NCBI RefSeq assembly: GCF_001571085.1
Contig: NZ_BCTC01000031.1
Location: 1-63,396, forward strand
Source of the DNA: Azohydromonas lata NBRC 102462
Lineage (GTDB): Bacteria; Pseudomonadota; Gammaproteobacteria; Burkholderiales; Burkholderiaceae_C
Length of the DNA: 63,396 bases
Direction: 5' to 3'
Shown here: positions 27,219 through 35,178 of the stretch, one piece after another
Numbering within the stretch: position 1 is the stretch's first letter
Layout of the letters: each line of letters starts with the position of its first letter
The notes under the pieces: generated by a model
What the model saw: the letters and a program-made list of their open reading frames with translations, nothing else
Told to the model about the DNA's origin: nothing
Databases searched by the model: none
Made by a program: the position numbers and the translations under genes

Positions 27219-30116
27219 TTACTGGCAGGCCTCGCAGCCGGGGTCGTCGATGGCGCAGAACTTGACGTCGGTGGCCGGCACGTCGGCTTCGACGGTTGCG
27301 GGAGCCATCACCGTGGCCGGGGCCGACAGCGACGACACGGCGTTGAGCGCACCGGCCTTCACGGTGGACTTCTCCACGTGCGTGGCCGCCATGGTGCGCA
27401 GGTAGTACGTGGTCTTGAGGCCGCGCAGCCAGGCCAGCTTGTAGGTCTCGTCGAGCTTCTTGCCCGAGGCGCCGGCCATGTAGAGGTTCAGGCTCTGGGC
27501 CTGGTCAATCCACTTCTGGCGGCGCGCGGCGGCCTCCACCAGCCAGTGCGTCTCGACCTCGAAGGCCGTGGCGTAGAGCTGCTTGAGCTCGGCGGGCACG
27601 CGGTCGATGCGGCGCAGCGAACCGTCGAAGTGCTTGAGGTCCATGAGCATCACGTCGTCCCACAGGTTCAGCGCCTTGAGGTCGCGCACCAGGTACTCGT
27701 TGATGACGGTGAACTCGCCCGACAGGTTGGACTTCACCGAGAGGTTGCCGAAGCAGGGCTCGATGGAGGCATCCACGCCGATGATGTTGGAGATGGTGGC
27801 CGTGGGGGCGATGGCCACGCAGTTGCTGTTGCGCATGCCGTGGGCCTTGATCTGCTCGCGCAGCGCGTCCCAGTCCATGGTGGAGGCCGTGTCGGCCTCG
27901 ATGTAGCCGCCGCGCTCCTGGGCCAGCAGCTTGAGCGTGTCCAGCGGCAGGATGCCGCGGCTCCACAGCGAGCCGTCGTAGCTGGAGTAGTGCCCGCGCT
28001 CGGCCGCGAGCTCCGTGGAGGCCCAGTAGGCGTAGTAGCACAGCGCTTCCATGGAGCGGTCGGCGAACTCCACCGCCGCCTGGCTGGCGTAGGGGGTGCG
28101 CAACTGGTAGAGCGCGTCCTGGAAGCCCATCACGCCCAGGCCCACGGGACGGTGGCGCTCGTTGGCGCGGCGCGCCTTTTCCACCGCGTAGTAATTGATG
28201 TCGATGACGTTGTCGAGCATGCGCATGGCCGTGCGCACGGTCTTGCGCAGCTTGTCATGGTCGATGCCGCCATCCTTGACGTGGTGCGCCAGGTTCACCG
28301 AGCCCAGGTTGCACACGGCGATCTCGTCGGGGCCGGTGTTGAGCGTGATCTCGGTGCACAGGTTGGAGGAGTGCACCACGCCCACGTGCTGCTGCGGGCT
28401 GCGCACGTTGCAGGCGTCCTTGAACGTGATCCAGGGATGCCCGGTCTCGAACAGCATGGTGAGCATCTTGCGCCACAGGTCGCGGGCGGCCATGCGCTTG
28501 AAGAGCTTGATCTCGCCGCGGTCGGCCATGGCTTCATAGGCCACGTAGGCCTGCTCGAAGGCCTTGCCGAACTTGTCGTGCAGGTCCGGGCAGTTGGAGG
28601 GCGAGAACAGCGTCCAGGGGCCGCCTTCCATCACGCGCTGCATGAACAGGTCCGGAACCCAGTTCGCGGTGTTCATGTCGTGGGTGCGGCGGCGGTCGTC
28701 GCCGGTGTTCTTGCGCAGCTCCAGGAACTCCTCGATGTCCAGGTGCCAGGTCTCCAGGTAGGCGCACACGGCGCCCTTGCGCTTGCCGCCCTGGTTGACG
28801 GCCACGGCCGTGTCGTTGACCACCTTGAGGAAGGGGACGACGCCCTGGCTCTTGCCGTTGGTGCCCTTGATGTAGGAGCCCAGCGCGCGCACGTTGGTCC
28901 AGTCGTTGCCCAGGCCGCCGGCGAACTTGGACAGCAGCGCGTTTTCCTTGAGCGCCTCGTAGATGCCTTCGAGGTCGTCGGACACGGTGGTCAGGTAGCA
29001 GCTGGAGAGCTGCGAGCGACGCGTGCCGGCATTGAACAGCGTGGGCGTGCTGCTCATGAAGTCGAAGCTGGAGAGCACGTCGTAGAACTCGATGGCGCGC
29101 GCCTCGCGGTTGGTCTTCTCGCCCAGCGCCAGGCCCATGGCCACGCGCATGAAGAAGGCCTGCGGCAGCTCGATGCGCTGCTCGTCGATGTGCAGGAAGT
29201 AGCGGTCCACCAGGGTCTGCAGGCCCAGGTAGTCGAACTGCAGGTCGCGATCGGCCTTGAGCGCGGCACCCAGGCGGGCCAGGTCAAAGCCCAGCAGCGC
29301 CTCGTCCAGCAGCTCGGCCTTCACGCCCCTGGCGATGAAGCCGGGGAAGTACTCGGCGTAGCGCGCGGCCATCTCGGCATGCGTGACCTCGCTGCCCAGC
29401 ACCTGCTTGCGCACCGTGTGCAGCAGCAGACGGGCGGTGGCGCGGGTGTAGCCGGGTTCCTTCTCGATGAGGGTGCGCGCGGCCAGGATGGCGGCCTTGT
29501 GCACCTCTTCCATGGGCACGCCGTCGTAGAGGTTGCGGTGCGTCTCGGCCAGGATGGGCGCGGGCAGCACGTCGGCCCCCAGGTCCGCGCAGGCGGACTC
29601 GACCAGGGCGTGCAGGCGCGCCTCGTTCAGCGGCACGCGCTGGCCGTCCTCCGTCACGTGCAGCACGGGCTTGGCGGCCGCGGCTTGGGCGGCGGCTGCC
29701 GCGGCGGCGGCGCGCTGGGCGCGCTCCTGCGCATGGCGCTCGCGGTAGAGCACGTAGGCGCGGGCCACGTCGTGGTGGCCGCCGCGCATGAGCTGCAGCT
29801 CCACCTGGTCCTGCACGTCCTCGATGTGGAAGGTGCCGCCGGCCGGGCGCGAGCGCAGCAGCGAGCGCACCACGGCCTCGGTGAGCGCATCCACCGTCTC
29901 GCGCACGCTGGCCGAGGCCGCGCCCTGGCTGCCCCGCACGGCCAGGAAGGCCTTCATCAGCGCCACCGCGATCTTGCTGGGCGTGAAGGCGACCACCGCC
30001 CCGTTGCGCCGGATGATCTGGTAGCCCTCGTAGGTCTCGCGCGCTGCCGGCGCGGAGGCCTCGCCGATGAAGACGCCTTCGGCGTCCGTGGGGGTGTGCA
30101 GTTCAGGTGCGCTCAT
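27219..30116 (-). CDS. nrdA: Class Ia ribonucleoside-diphosphate reductase alpha subunit with two ATP cones
   Basis: Catalytic subunit that makes dNDPs from NDPs. The 965-aa protein is long because it carries two N-terminal ATP-cone domains: the first about residues 25-125 (YQIIRRNGAVVAFTPSKIAV), the second about 145-240 (VTEDGQRVPLNEARLHALVE). This is the layout known from Pseudomonas aeruginosa NrdA. The catalytic core shows NAGTRRSQLSSCYLTTV, NLCTEITLNT and GLGVMGFQDALY. The tail ends in a CEAC pair that would re-reduce the active site. The start at 30116 has AAGGAAAG upstream; upstream codons are non-coding regulatory DNA. NrdR boxes lie 165-212 bases upstream. Confidence 0.97.
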   Translation of the reverse strand: MSAPELHTPTDAEGVFIGEASAPAARETYEGYQIIRRNGAVVAFTPSKIAVALMKAFLAVRGSQGAASASVRETVDALTEAVVRSLLRSRPAGGTFHIEDVQDQVELQLMRGGHHDVARAYVLYRERHAQERAQRAAAAAAAAQAAAAKPVLHVTEDGQRVPLNEARLHALVESACADLGADVLPAPILAETHRNLYDGVPMEEVHKAAILAARTLIEKEPGYTRATARLLLHTVRKQVLGSEVTHAEMAARYAEYFPGFIARGVKAELLDEALLGFDLARLGAALKADRDLQFDYLGLQTLVDRYFLHIDEQRIELPQAFFMRVAMGLALGEKTNREARAIEFYDVLSSFDFMSSTPTLFNAGTRRSQLSSCYLTTVSDDLEGIYEALKENALLSKFAGGLGNDWTNVRALGSYIKGTNGKSQGVVPFLKVVNDTAVAVNQGGKRKGAVCAYLETWHLDIEEFLELRKNTGDDRRRTHDMNTANWVPDLFMQRVMEGGPWTLFSPSNCPDLHDKFGKAFEQAYVAYEAMADRGEIKLFKRMAARDLWRKMLTMLFETGHPWITFKDACNVRSPQQHVGVVHSSNLCTEITLNTGPDEIAVCNLGSVNLAHHVKDGGIDHDKLRKTVRTAMRMLDNVIDINYYAVEKARRANERHRPVGLGVMGFQDALYQLRTPYASQAAVEFADRSMEALCYYAYWASTELAAERGHYSSYDGSLWSRGILPLDTLKLLAQERGGYIEADTASTMDWDALREQIKAHGMRNSNCVAIAPTATISNIIGVDASIEPCFGNLSVKSNLSGEFTVINEYLVRDLKALNLWDDVMLMDLKHFDGSLRRIDRVPAELKQLYATAFEVETHWLVEAAARRQKWIDQAQSLNLYMAGASGKKLDETYKLAWLRGLKTTYYLRTMAATHVEKSTVKAGALNAVSSLSAPATVMAPATVEADVPATDVKFCAIDDPGCEACQ

Positions 30117-30246
30117 GTCTTTCCTTCTGGTCAAGAGAGCCTTGCGCCGCCGCAAGCCTGTGGCTTGCGGCCGGGCAAAGGCTCCACAGCCGCCGCGGCG
30201 ATGCCCAGGCATCAAGGGCCTGCGAGCCGGGGCGTGTGCAAAAACT

Positions 30247-30255
30247 TGTGGATAA
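30247..30255 (-). promoter_or_regulatory. DnaA box upstream of nrdA
   Basis: The minus strand reads TTATCCACA, an exact match to the strong DnaA consensus. It is 131 bases before the nrdA start and downstream of the predicted promoter. A weaker CTATCCACC lies 22 bp further up (30269-30277). Confidence 0.65.
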
Positions 30256-30280
30256 CCGGTGGGCCGCTGGTGGATAGCGG

Positions 30281-30296
30281 ACACTACCTGTGGGGT
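30281..30296 (-). promoter_or_regulatory. NrdR box, promoter-distal copy (nearer nrdA)
   Basis: The plus strand reads ACACTACCTGTGGGGT. One half (ACACTAC) is a good NrdR half-site and the other is degenerate. It starts exactly 32 bp from the second box, three helical turns. Confidence 0.6.
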
Positions 30297-30304
30297 GCAG
30301 AGGC

Positions 30305-30310
30305 GTATTA
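30305..30310 (-). promoter_or_regulatory. Candidate nrdA -10 element
   Basis: TAATAC on the minus strand lies between the two NrdR boxes. A weak TTCCGA lies 17 bp upstream. Bound NrdR would cover the spacer and the transcription start. Confidence 0.4.
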
Positions 30311-30312
30311 GA

Positions 30313-30328
30313 CCACTACATCTAGTGT
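30313..30328 (-). promoter_or_regulatory. NrdR box, strong copy
   Basis: The plus strand reads CCACTACATCTAGTGT, a near-palindrome matching the ACAC-ATAT-type NrdR consensus. With its partner at 30281 it forms the usual paired operator of ribonucleotide reductase genes. Confidence 0.75.
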
Positions 30329-30464
30329 CGGAAAAGCCAAAGTCACCAAATTGCCACGCTTGCGTGATGGCTTGCCCAAAACGGCATCCGGCTTGCAGTG
30401 GGCGCGCGAGAACCGCCGCAGCGGACGCGGGAGGTTGCGCGAGAAACCGAATTCGGACAGGGAT

Positions 30465-31067
30465 TCAGGCGGGCCTGCGCAGCGAATGCCCTTGTGCCTG
30501 CCAGCCGCTCAGGCGCTCCAGCAGCGGCCAACTGAAGCCGGCGCCGGGGTCGTGCTTGCGGCCGGGCGCGACGTCTTCGTGGCCCGTGGCTTCGCTCAAG
30601 GGATAGCGTGCCGCCAGCGCCCAAAGCAGGCGGGCGAGGCAGCGGTACTGCACGGCGGTGAAGTGCTCGCCCTCCAGCCCTTCAAGCTCTATGCCTATGG
30701 AGTAGTCGTTGCAGTTGTCGCGGCCACGCCAGGCGGAGCGGCCCGCATGCCAGGCGCGCGCATCGCAGGAGACGAACTGCAGCAGCTCGCCGCCGCGGCG
30801 CAGCAGGAAGTGCGCGGACACTTCCAGGCCGCGTATCTGCTGGAAATAGGGATGGGCGTCCCAGTCCAGCCGGTTGGTGAAAAGGCGCTCTATGGCGTCG
30901 CCGCCATAGACGCCAGGCGGCAGGCTGATGGAGTGGATGACCGCCAGGTCGATGCTCACGCCCGCGGGGCGCGGGCCGAAGTTGGGCGACGGGCAGCGCC
31001 GCGCCGCCGCGTACCAGCCCTGCTCCCAGGCCGCGCCGTCCGCGGGCGGCGGCACCCAGGCGCTCAT
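30465..31067 (-). CDS. ampD: 1,6-anhydro-N-acetylmuramyl-L-alanine amidase AmpD
   Basis: Cytosolic zinc amidase that strips peptide from anhydro-muropeptides during wall recycling, which can also set beta-lactamase induction. The 200-aa protein contains LAVIHSISLPPGVYGG with the first zinc histidine, HAGRSAWRGRDNCNDYSIGIELEG with the second region, and GHEDVAPGRKHDPGAGFSW with the last histidine and aspartate. All AmpD motifs are intact and there is no signal peptide. The start overlaps the end of the upstream small membrane gene (ATGA). Mpl, the next recycling ligase, is at 10700. Confidence 0.95.
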   Translation of the reverse strand: MSAWVPPPADGAAWEQGWYAAARRCPSPNFGPRPAGVSIDLAVIHSISLPPGVYGGDAIERLFTNRLDWDAHPYFQQIRGLEVSAHFLLRRGGELLQFVSCDARAWHAGRSAWRGRDNCNDYSIGIELEGLEGEHFTAVQYRCLARLLWALAARYPLSEATGHEDVAPGRKHDPGAGFSWPLLERLSGWQAQGHSLRRPA

Positions 31068-31300
31068 GACGTGCGCGGACCGGCGATGCGGTGCGGGACG
31101 CTGCAGAACACCCGGCCCTGCTCGTCCAGCACCGCTTCGCTGCGCGGCAGGTGCAGCCCGCAGTGGCTGCAGCGCACCATGGCTTCCAGCCGCGGCGGGC
31201 TGTTGCGGCGCGGCGGCGCAGGCGGCGGCGGCAAGGACGCGCGGCGCATGGCCCACAGCACCACGAAGACCACGGCAATCAGCAGCAGGAACTTCAGCAT
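31064..31300 (-). CDS. PP0621-type small membrane protein with Cys motifs
   Basis: A 78-aa protein of unknown role. It has one N-terminal membrane helix (about residues 2-20, LKFLLLIAVVFVVLWAM), a Pro/Arg-rich stretch, and a C-terminal zinc-ribbon-like part with CSHCGLHLP and a later FCSVPHR. It resembles the PP0621 family. Its stop overlaps the ampD start, so the two are probably co-translated. Confidence 0.85.
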   Translation of the reverse strand: MLKFLLLIAVVFVVLWAMRRASLPPPPAPPRRNSPPRLEAMVRCSHCGLHLPRSEAVLDEQGRVFCSVPHRIAGPRTS

Positions 31301-31396
31301 GGTGCGGACCTCGCGGCGAGGGCCGGGCGCAGGCGCGGGGCGGACGGTGTGTTCATGGCGGGAACGGCGGCGCGGGGCTGCGGCAGGGCGACGGCG

Positions 31397-32227
31397 TCAC
31401 ACGGTGCGGTGCAGCACCACCTCCATCACGAAGCGCGAGCCGATGTAGGCCAGCAGCAGCAGTGCAGCGCCCGCATAAAGCCAGCGGGTGGCGCGCCGTC
31501 CGCGCCAGCCCCAGGCCAGCCGTCCGCCGATGAGCAGGGCGAACGTGGCCCAACCCAGCAGCGAGAACACCGTCTTGTGGTCCCAGCGCCAATGCGGGCT
31601 GAGCCAGGCGCCCAGCAGCAGCGCGGCGCTGAGCACCACGAAGCCAGCCTCGACGAAGCGGAAGGTCAGCCGCTCCAGCCGCAGCAGCGGCAGACCGAAC
31701 GGGCCGCCACCGCCCTGCGGCGGGATGAGTTTCAGGCGCATCTGCCGCTCGGCGCGGTCCAGCAGCATGGCGTGCAGCACCGCGGCGCCGAAAAGGCCAT
31801 AGGAGGCGATGCCCAGCATCCAGTGCAGCGGCATCCAGGCCGAGCCGCTTTCGTCCAGGCGTATCTCGCCGGGAAAGGCCGCGGCCAGCAGCACCACCGG
31901 CGCACCCACCGTGGCGAGCTGGCGCCGCACGCCCGGCAGCGAGAAGAGGCGGCTTTCCACCGCGTGCACGGCGAGCACGAACCACACCGTCAGCGACAGC
32001 GCCGGGCCGAACCCGAAGCGCACGCCCGGCGGCTCGCGGCCCACGGCGCCTATCTCCAGCGCCAGCGCCACACCGTGCAGCACCCAGCCCAACTGCAGCG
32101 CAGCCGTGTGCAGCCGGCGGCCATCGGGCGCAGGCATCAGGGCGATGAGGTAGGCCACCACGGCGCCCAACGCGGGCAGCCAAGGCCATGCGACGGAAGC
32201 CGCGGCAGGGCCGGACGATAAAATCAT
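31397..32227 (-). CDS. CcsA/YpjD-like cytochrome c assembly family membrane protein
   Basis: Multi-pass inner-membrane protein of 276 aa with about eight hydrophobic segments and the CcsA/HemX-like layout (MPLHWMLGIASYGLFGAAVLHAM, then WDHKTVFSLLGWATFALLIGG). The tryptophan-rich WWD heme-handling motif of true CcsA/CcmC is not obvious, which fits the YpjD branch rather than the c-type synthetase. Its position beside ffh is common in proteobacteria. The ATG at 32227 has no ribosome binding site, but a TACACT hexamer ends 6 nt before it. Confidence 0.82.
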   Translation of the reverse strand: MILSSGPAAASVAWPWLPALGAVVAYLIALMPAPDGRRLHTAALQLGWVLHGVALALEIGAVGREPPGVRFGFGPALSLTVWFVLAVHAVESRLFSLPGVRRQLATVGAPVVLLAAAFPGEIRLDESGSAWMPLHWMLGIASYGLFGAAVLHAMLLDRAERQMRLKLIPPQGGGGPFGLPLLRLERLTFRFVEAGFVVLSAALLLGAWLSPHWRWDHKTVFSLLGWATFALLIGGRLAWGWRGRRATRWLYAGAALLLLAYIGSRFVMEVVLHRTV

Positions 32228-32233
32228 CCGAAC

Positions 32234-32239
32234 AGTGTA
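32234..32239 (-). promoter_or_regulatory. Candidate -10 element of the CcsA-like gene
   Basis: TACACT on the minus strand ends 6 nt before the ATG at 32227. The divergent ffh gene starts 48 bases away. Confidence 0.4.
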
Positions 32240-32286
32240 CTTTCGCGGCCAGCGCCTCCCGGCGCGCTACAGCCGCCCTCCCCGCC

Positions 32287-33666
32287 ATGGCCTCTGCCCT
32301 TACCGACCGTCTGTCACGCCTGGTCAAGACCATGCGCGGCCAAGCCCGCATCACCGAGAGCAACGTGCAGGACATGTTGCGCGAGGTGCGCATGGCACTG
32401 CTCGAAGCCGACGTGGCGCTGCCCGTCGTCCGCGACTTCATCGCCCGCGTCAAAGAGAAGGCGCTGGGCCAGGAGGTGGTGGGCTCGCTCAACCCCGGCC
32501 AGGCGCTGGTGGGCATCGTCAACAAGGAGCTCGCCGCGACCATGGGCGAGGGCGTGGCCGACATCAACCTCGCCGCGCAGCCGCCGGCGGTGATCCTGAT
32601 GGCGGGCCTGCAAGGCGCGGGCAAGACGACCACCACCGCCAAGCTGGCCAAGCACCTCATAGAGCGCCGCCGCAAGAAGGTGCTCACCGTCTCGGCCGAC
32701 GTCTACCGCCCCGCCGCCATCGAGCAGCTCAAGACGGTGACCAAGCAGGCCGGCGCCGAGTGGTTCCCCTCCGCGCCCAACCAGCAGCCGCGCGACATCG
32801 CGCTGGCGGCGCTGGACCACGCGCGGCGCCACTACTTCGACGTGCTGCTGGTGGACACGGCCGGCCGCCTGGCCATCGACGAAGCGCTGATGGCCGAGAT
32901 CCGCGACCTGCACGCCACGCTCAAGCCGGTGGAGACGCTGTTCGTGGTGGACGCCATGCAGGGCCAGGACGCCATCAACACCGCGCGCGCCTTCAAGGAG
33001 GCGCTGCCGCTCACCGGCATCGTGCTGACCAAGCTGGACGGCGACTCCCGCGGCGGCGCGGCGCTGTCGGTGCGCCAGGTCACGGGCGCGCCCATCAAGT
33101 TCGCCGGCGTGTCCGAGAAGATCGACGGGCTGGAGGTGTTCGATGCCGAGCGCCACGCCGGGCGCGTGCTGGGCATGGGCGACATCGTGGCCCTGGTCGA
33201 GGAAGTCCAGAAGGGCGTGGACCTGGATGCGGCGCAGAAGCTCGCCGCCAAGGTCAAGAGCGGCGACGGTTTTGACCTCAACGACTTCCTGGCCCAAATC
33301 AGCCAGATGAAGAAGATGGGCGGCCTGTCCGGGCTGATGGACAAGCTGCCGGCCCAGATCGCCGCCAAGGCCGGCCAGGCCGACATGGACCGCGCCGAGC
33401 GCGACGTGCGGCGCATGGAAGGCATCATCAATTCCATGACGGCGCTGGAGCGGCGCAAGCCCGAGCTCATCAAGGCCAGCCGCAAGCGCCGCATCGCCGC
33501 GGGCGCGGGCGTGCAGGTGCACGAGGTGAACAAGCTGCTCAACCAGTTCGAGCAGATGCAGGGCATGATGAAGAAGATGAAGGGCGGCGGCCTCATGAAG
33601 ATGATGAAGCGCATGGGCGGCATGAAGGGCCTCAAGGGCATGCTGCCGCCGGGCATGGGCGGCTGA
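32287..33666 (+). CDS. ffh: Signal recognition particle protein Ffh
   Basis: GTPase that binds signal sequences and 4.5S RNA for co-translational targeting to the membrane. The 459-aa protein has the N domain, then the G domain with MAGLQGAGKTTTTAKLA (about residues 102-118), DVYRPAAIEQL, DTAGRLAIDEAL and TKLDGDSRGGAAL. The methionine-rich M domain (about 305-450) contains the GGLMKMMKRMGGMKG-type finger and tail. It converges on ftsY, so the SRP protein and its receptor are neighbours in opposite orientation. 4.5S RNA is not in the window. Confidence 0.97.
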   Translation: MASALTDRLSRLVKTMRGQARITESNVQDMLREVRMALLEADVALPVVRDFIARVKEKALGQEVVGSLNPGQALVGIVNKELAATMGEGVADINLAAQPPAVILMAGLQGAGKTTTTAKLAKHLIERRRKKVLTVSADVYRPAAIEQLKTVTKQAGAEWFPSAPNQQPRDIALAALDHARRHYFDVLLVDTAGRLAIDEALMAEIRDLHATLKPVETLFVVDAMQGQDAINTARAFKEALPLTGIVLTKLDGDSRGGAALSVRQVTGAPIKFAGVSEKIDGLEVFDAERHAGRVLGMGDIVALVEEVQKGVDLDAAQKLAAKVKSGDGFDLNDFLAQISQMKKMGGLSGLMDKLPAQIAAKAGQADMDRAERDVRRMEGIINSMTALERRKPELIKASRKRRIAAGAGVQVHEVNKLLNQFEQMQGMMKKMKGGGLMKMMKRMGGMKGLKGMLPPGMGG

Positions 33667-33692
33667 CGCGCGTCACGCGAAGGCACAAGACA

Positions 33693-33726
33693 AAGAGGGC
33701 GGGCGCCGCGAGGCACCCGCCCTCTT
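33693..33726 (+). terminator. Hairpin between convergent ffh and ftsY
   Basis: AAGAGGGCGGGCGCC pairs with GGCACCCGCCCTCTT with one mismatch. Weak T content follows on the plus side (CTCTATG). It probably stops both ffh and ftsY transcripts. Confidence 0.65.
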
Positions 33727-33763
33727 CTCTATGTGACTGTTCCCTGTTGCCGCAGCGGCCGCG

Positions 33764-34918
33764 TCAGCCCAGCAGCGCCTGCGCGAACTCGCGGGCGTTG
33801 AAGGTTTCCAGGTCTTCCAGCTTTTCGCCCACGCCGATGAAGTACACCGGCACGGGGCGCTCGCGCGCGATGGCGGCCAGCACGCCGCCCTTGGCGGTGC
33901 CGTCGAGCTTGGTGACCACCAGGCCCGTGAGCTGCAGCGCCTCGTCGAAGGCTTTCACTTGGGCCAGGGCGTTCTGGCCGGTGTTGCCGTCCACCACCAG
34001 CAGCACCTCGTGCGGCGCGTCGGCCTGGGCCTTGGCGATGACGCGGCGGATCTTCTTGAGCTCTTCCATCAGGTGCAGCTGCGTGGGCAGCCGGCCCGCG
34101 GTGTCGGCGATCACCACGTCGCAGCCGCGTGCGCGGCCGGCCACCACGGCGTCGTAGGTCACGGCGGCCGGGTCGCCGCCTTCCTGGCTCACGATCTCCA
34201 CGCGGTTGCGGCCGGCCCACACGGCGAGCTGCTCACGCGCCGCGGCACGGAAGGTGTCGGCCGCGGCCAGCAGCACGCGCTGCTCGGCGTCGGCCAGGTG
34301 GCGGGTGAGCTTGCCGATGCTGGTGGTCTTGCCCGCGCCGTTGACGCCCACGACCATGACCACCGTGGGCGACGCTTCGCCAATGGCCAGCGGCTTTTCC
34401 AGCGGCGCCAGCAGCTCGGCGATGGCGTCCACCAGCAGCGCCTTGACGGCCGCGGGGTCGCTGGCCTTGGCGTCCTTGACGCGGCGCTTGAGGTCCTTGA
34501 GCAGGAACTCGGTGGCCTTGACGCCGGCGTCGGCCATGAGCAGCGCCTCTTCGAGCTGCTCGTACAAGTCCTCGTCGATCTTGGTGCCGGTGAAGACCTG
34601 GGCGATGCCGCTGCCGGTCTTGCGCAGGCCCAGCTTCAAACGCTCCATCCAGCCCGCGCGCGGGGCGGTGGGCTTCTCGGCGGTTTCCATGATCTCCGGC
34701 TCGGCGGCGGGCTCGACCGGCGCGGGCGCAGGCGCCGATATGGGGGCGGGTTCGGCCTCGGACTTGCCGAACAGGCCACCGAACCAGCCGCTGCGCGCCG
34801 CCGGAGCCTCGGCGGCCGGCGGGACGACAGGCGCGTCAGCGGCAGCGGGCGAAGCTTCAGGAATGACCTGCGGCTCGGCCGGCGGCGGGGGCGCCTTCTT
34901 CTTGAAAAAGCTGAACAT
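33764..34918 (-). CDS. ftsY: Signal recognition particle receptor FtsY
   Basis: Membrane-associated SRP receptor GTPase. The 384-aa product has an N-terminal FSFFKKKAPPPPAEPQ and an Ala/Pro/Glu-rich A domain (to about residue 85). The NG domain carries VVGVNGAGKTTSIGKL, DTFRAAAREQL, DTAGRLPTQLHLMEEL and TKLDGTAKGGVLAAI. It ends in VYFIGVGEKLEDLETF, as FtsY should. The A domain is short and less acidic than in E. coli. tRNA-Met is transcribed divergently upstream. Confidence 0.96.
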   Translation of the reverse strand: MFSFFKKKAPPPPAEPQVIPEASPAAADAPVVPPAAEAPAARSGWFGGLFGKSEAEPAPISAPAPAPVEPAAEPEIMETAEKPTAPRAGWMERLKLGLRKTGSGIAQVFTGTKIDEDLYEQLEEALLMADAGVKATEFLLKDLKRRVKDAKASDPAAVKALLVDAIAELLAPLEKPLAIGEASPTVVMVVGVNGAGKTTSIGKLTRHLADAEQRVLLAAADTFRAAAREQLAVWAGRNRVEIVSQEGGDPAAVTYDAVVAGRARGCDVVIADTAGRLPTQLHLMEELKKIRRVIAKAQADAPHEVLLVVDGNTGQNALAQVKAFDEALQLTGLVVTKLDGTAKGGVLAAIARERPVPVYFIGVGEKLEDLETFNAREFAQALLG

Positions 34919-34950
34919 GAAGAAATTGTCTGATGAATTCGCTAAGGGGC

Positions 34951-34980
34951 TTGCGTCGAAGTTAAAAATATCGATAGAAT
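34951..34980 (+). promoter_or_regulatory. Promoter of tRNA-Met
   Basis: TTGCGT (34951-34956), an 18-bp spacer and TAGAAT (34975-34980) place the transcription start a few bases before the tRNA. Confidence 0.65.
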
Positions 34981-34992
34981 GGCGGTCTCGCA

Positions 34993-35069
<77 letters not shown>

Positions 35070-35075
35070 AACACG

Positions 35076-35115
35076 AAGCCCTGCAGGCCACAAGCCTGCA
35101 GGGCTTTTCGCTTTG
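35076..35115 (+). terminator. Terminator after tRNA-Met
   Basis: AAGCCCTGCAGG and CCTGCAGGGCTT form a perfect 12-bp stem with a 7-base loop, followed by TTCGCTTT. Confidence 0.85.
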
Positions 35116-35178
35116 GGCGAACGGCGGGCACAGGCGAGAGTTCAAAGCAAAGATGCAGCAACGGGCATGCTCAGCGCC

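Larger units (their letters stand above)
30117..30464 (-). other. 348-base nrdA regulatory region
   Basis: This gap between ampD and nrdA holds two NrdR-type boxes, a -10-like TAATAC between them and a perfect DnaA box, all listed separately. The part next to ampD (30340-30464) shows nothing clear. Confidence 0.7.

Noticed and set aside
30240..30280. DnaA boxes as a replication origin
   Set aside because: Only one perfect and one weak box are present, with no AT-rich unwinding region, dnaA or dnaN nearby. Regulation of nrdA is a better explanation.
27378..30311. A 977-codon open frame on the plus strand opposite nrdA
   Set aside because: Its product is a His/Gln/Leu/Val-rich composition with no motif. 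nrdA on the other strand has all catalytic motifs.
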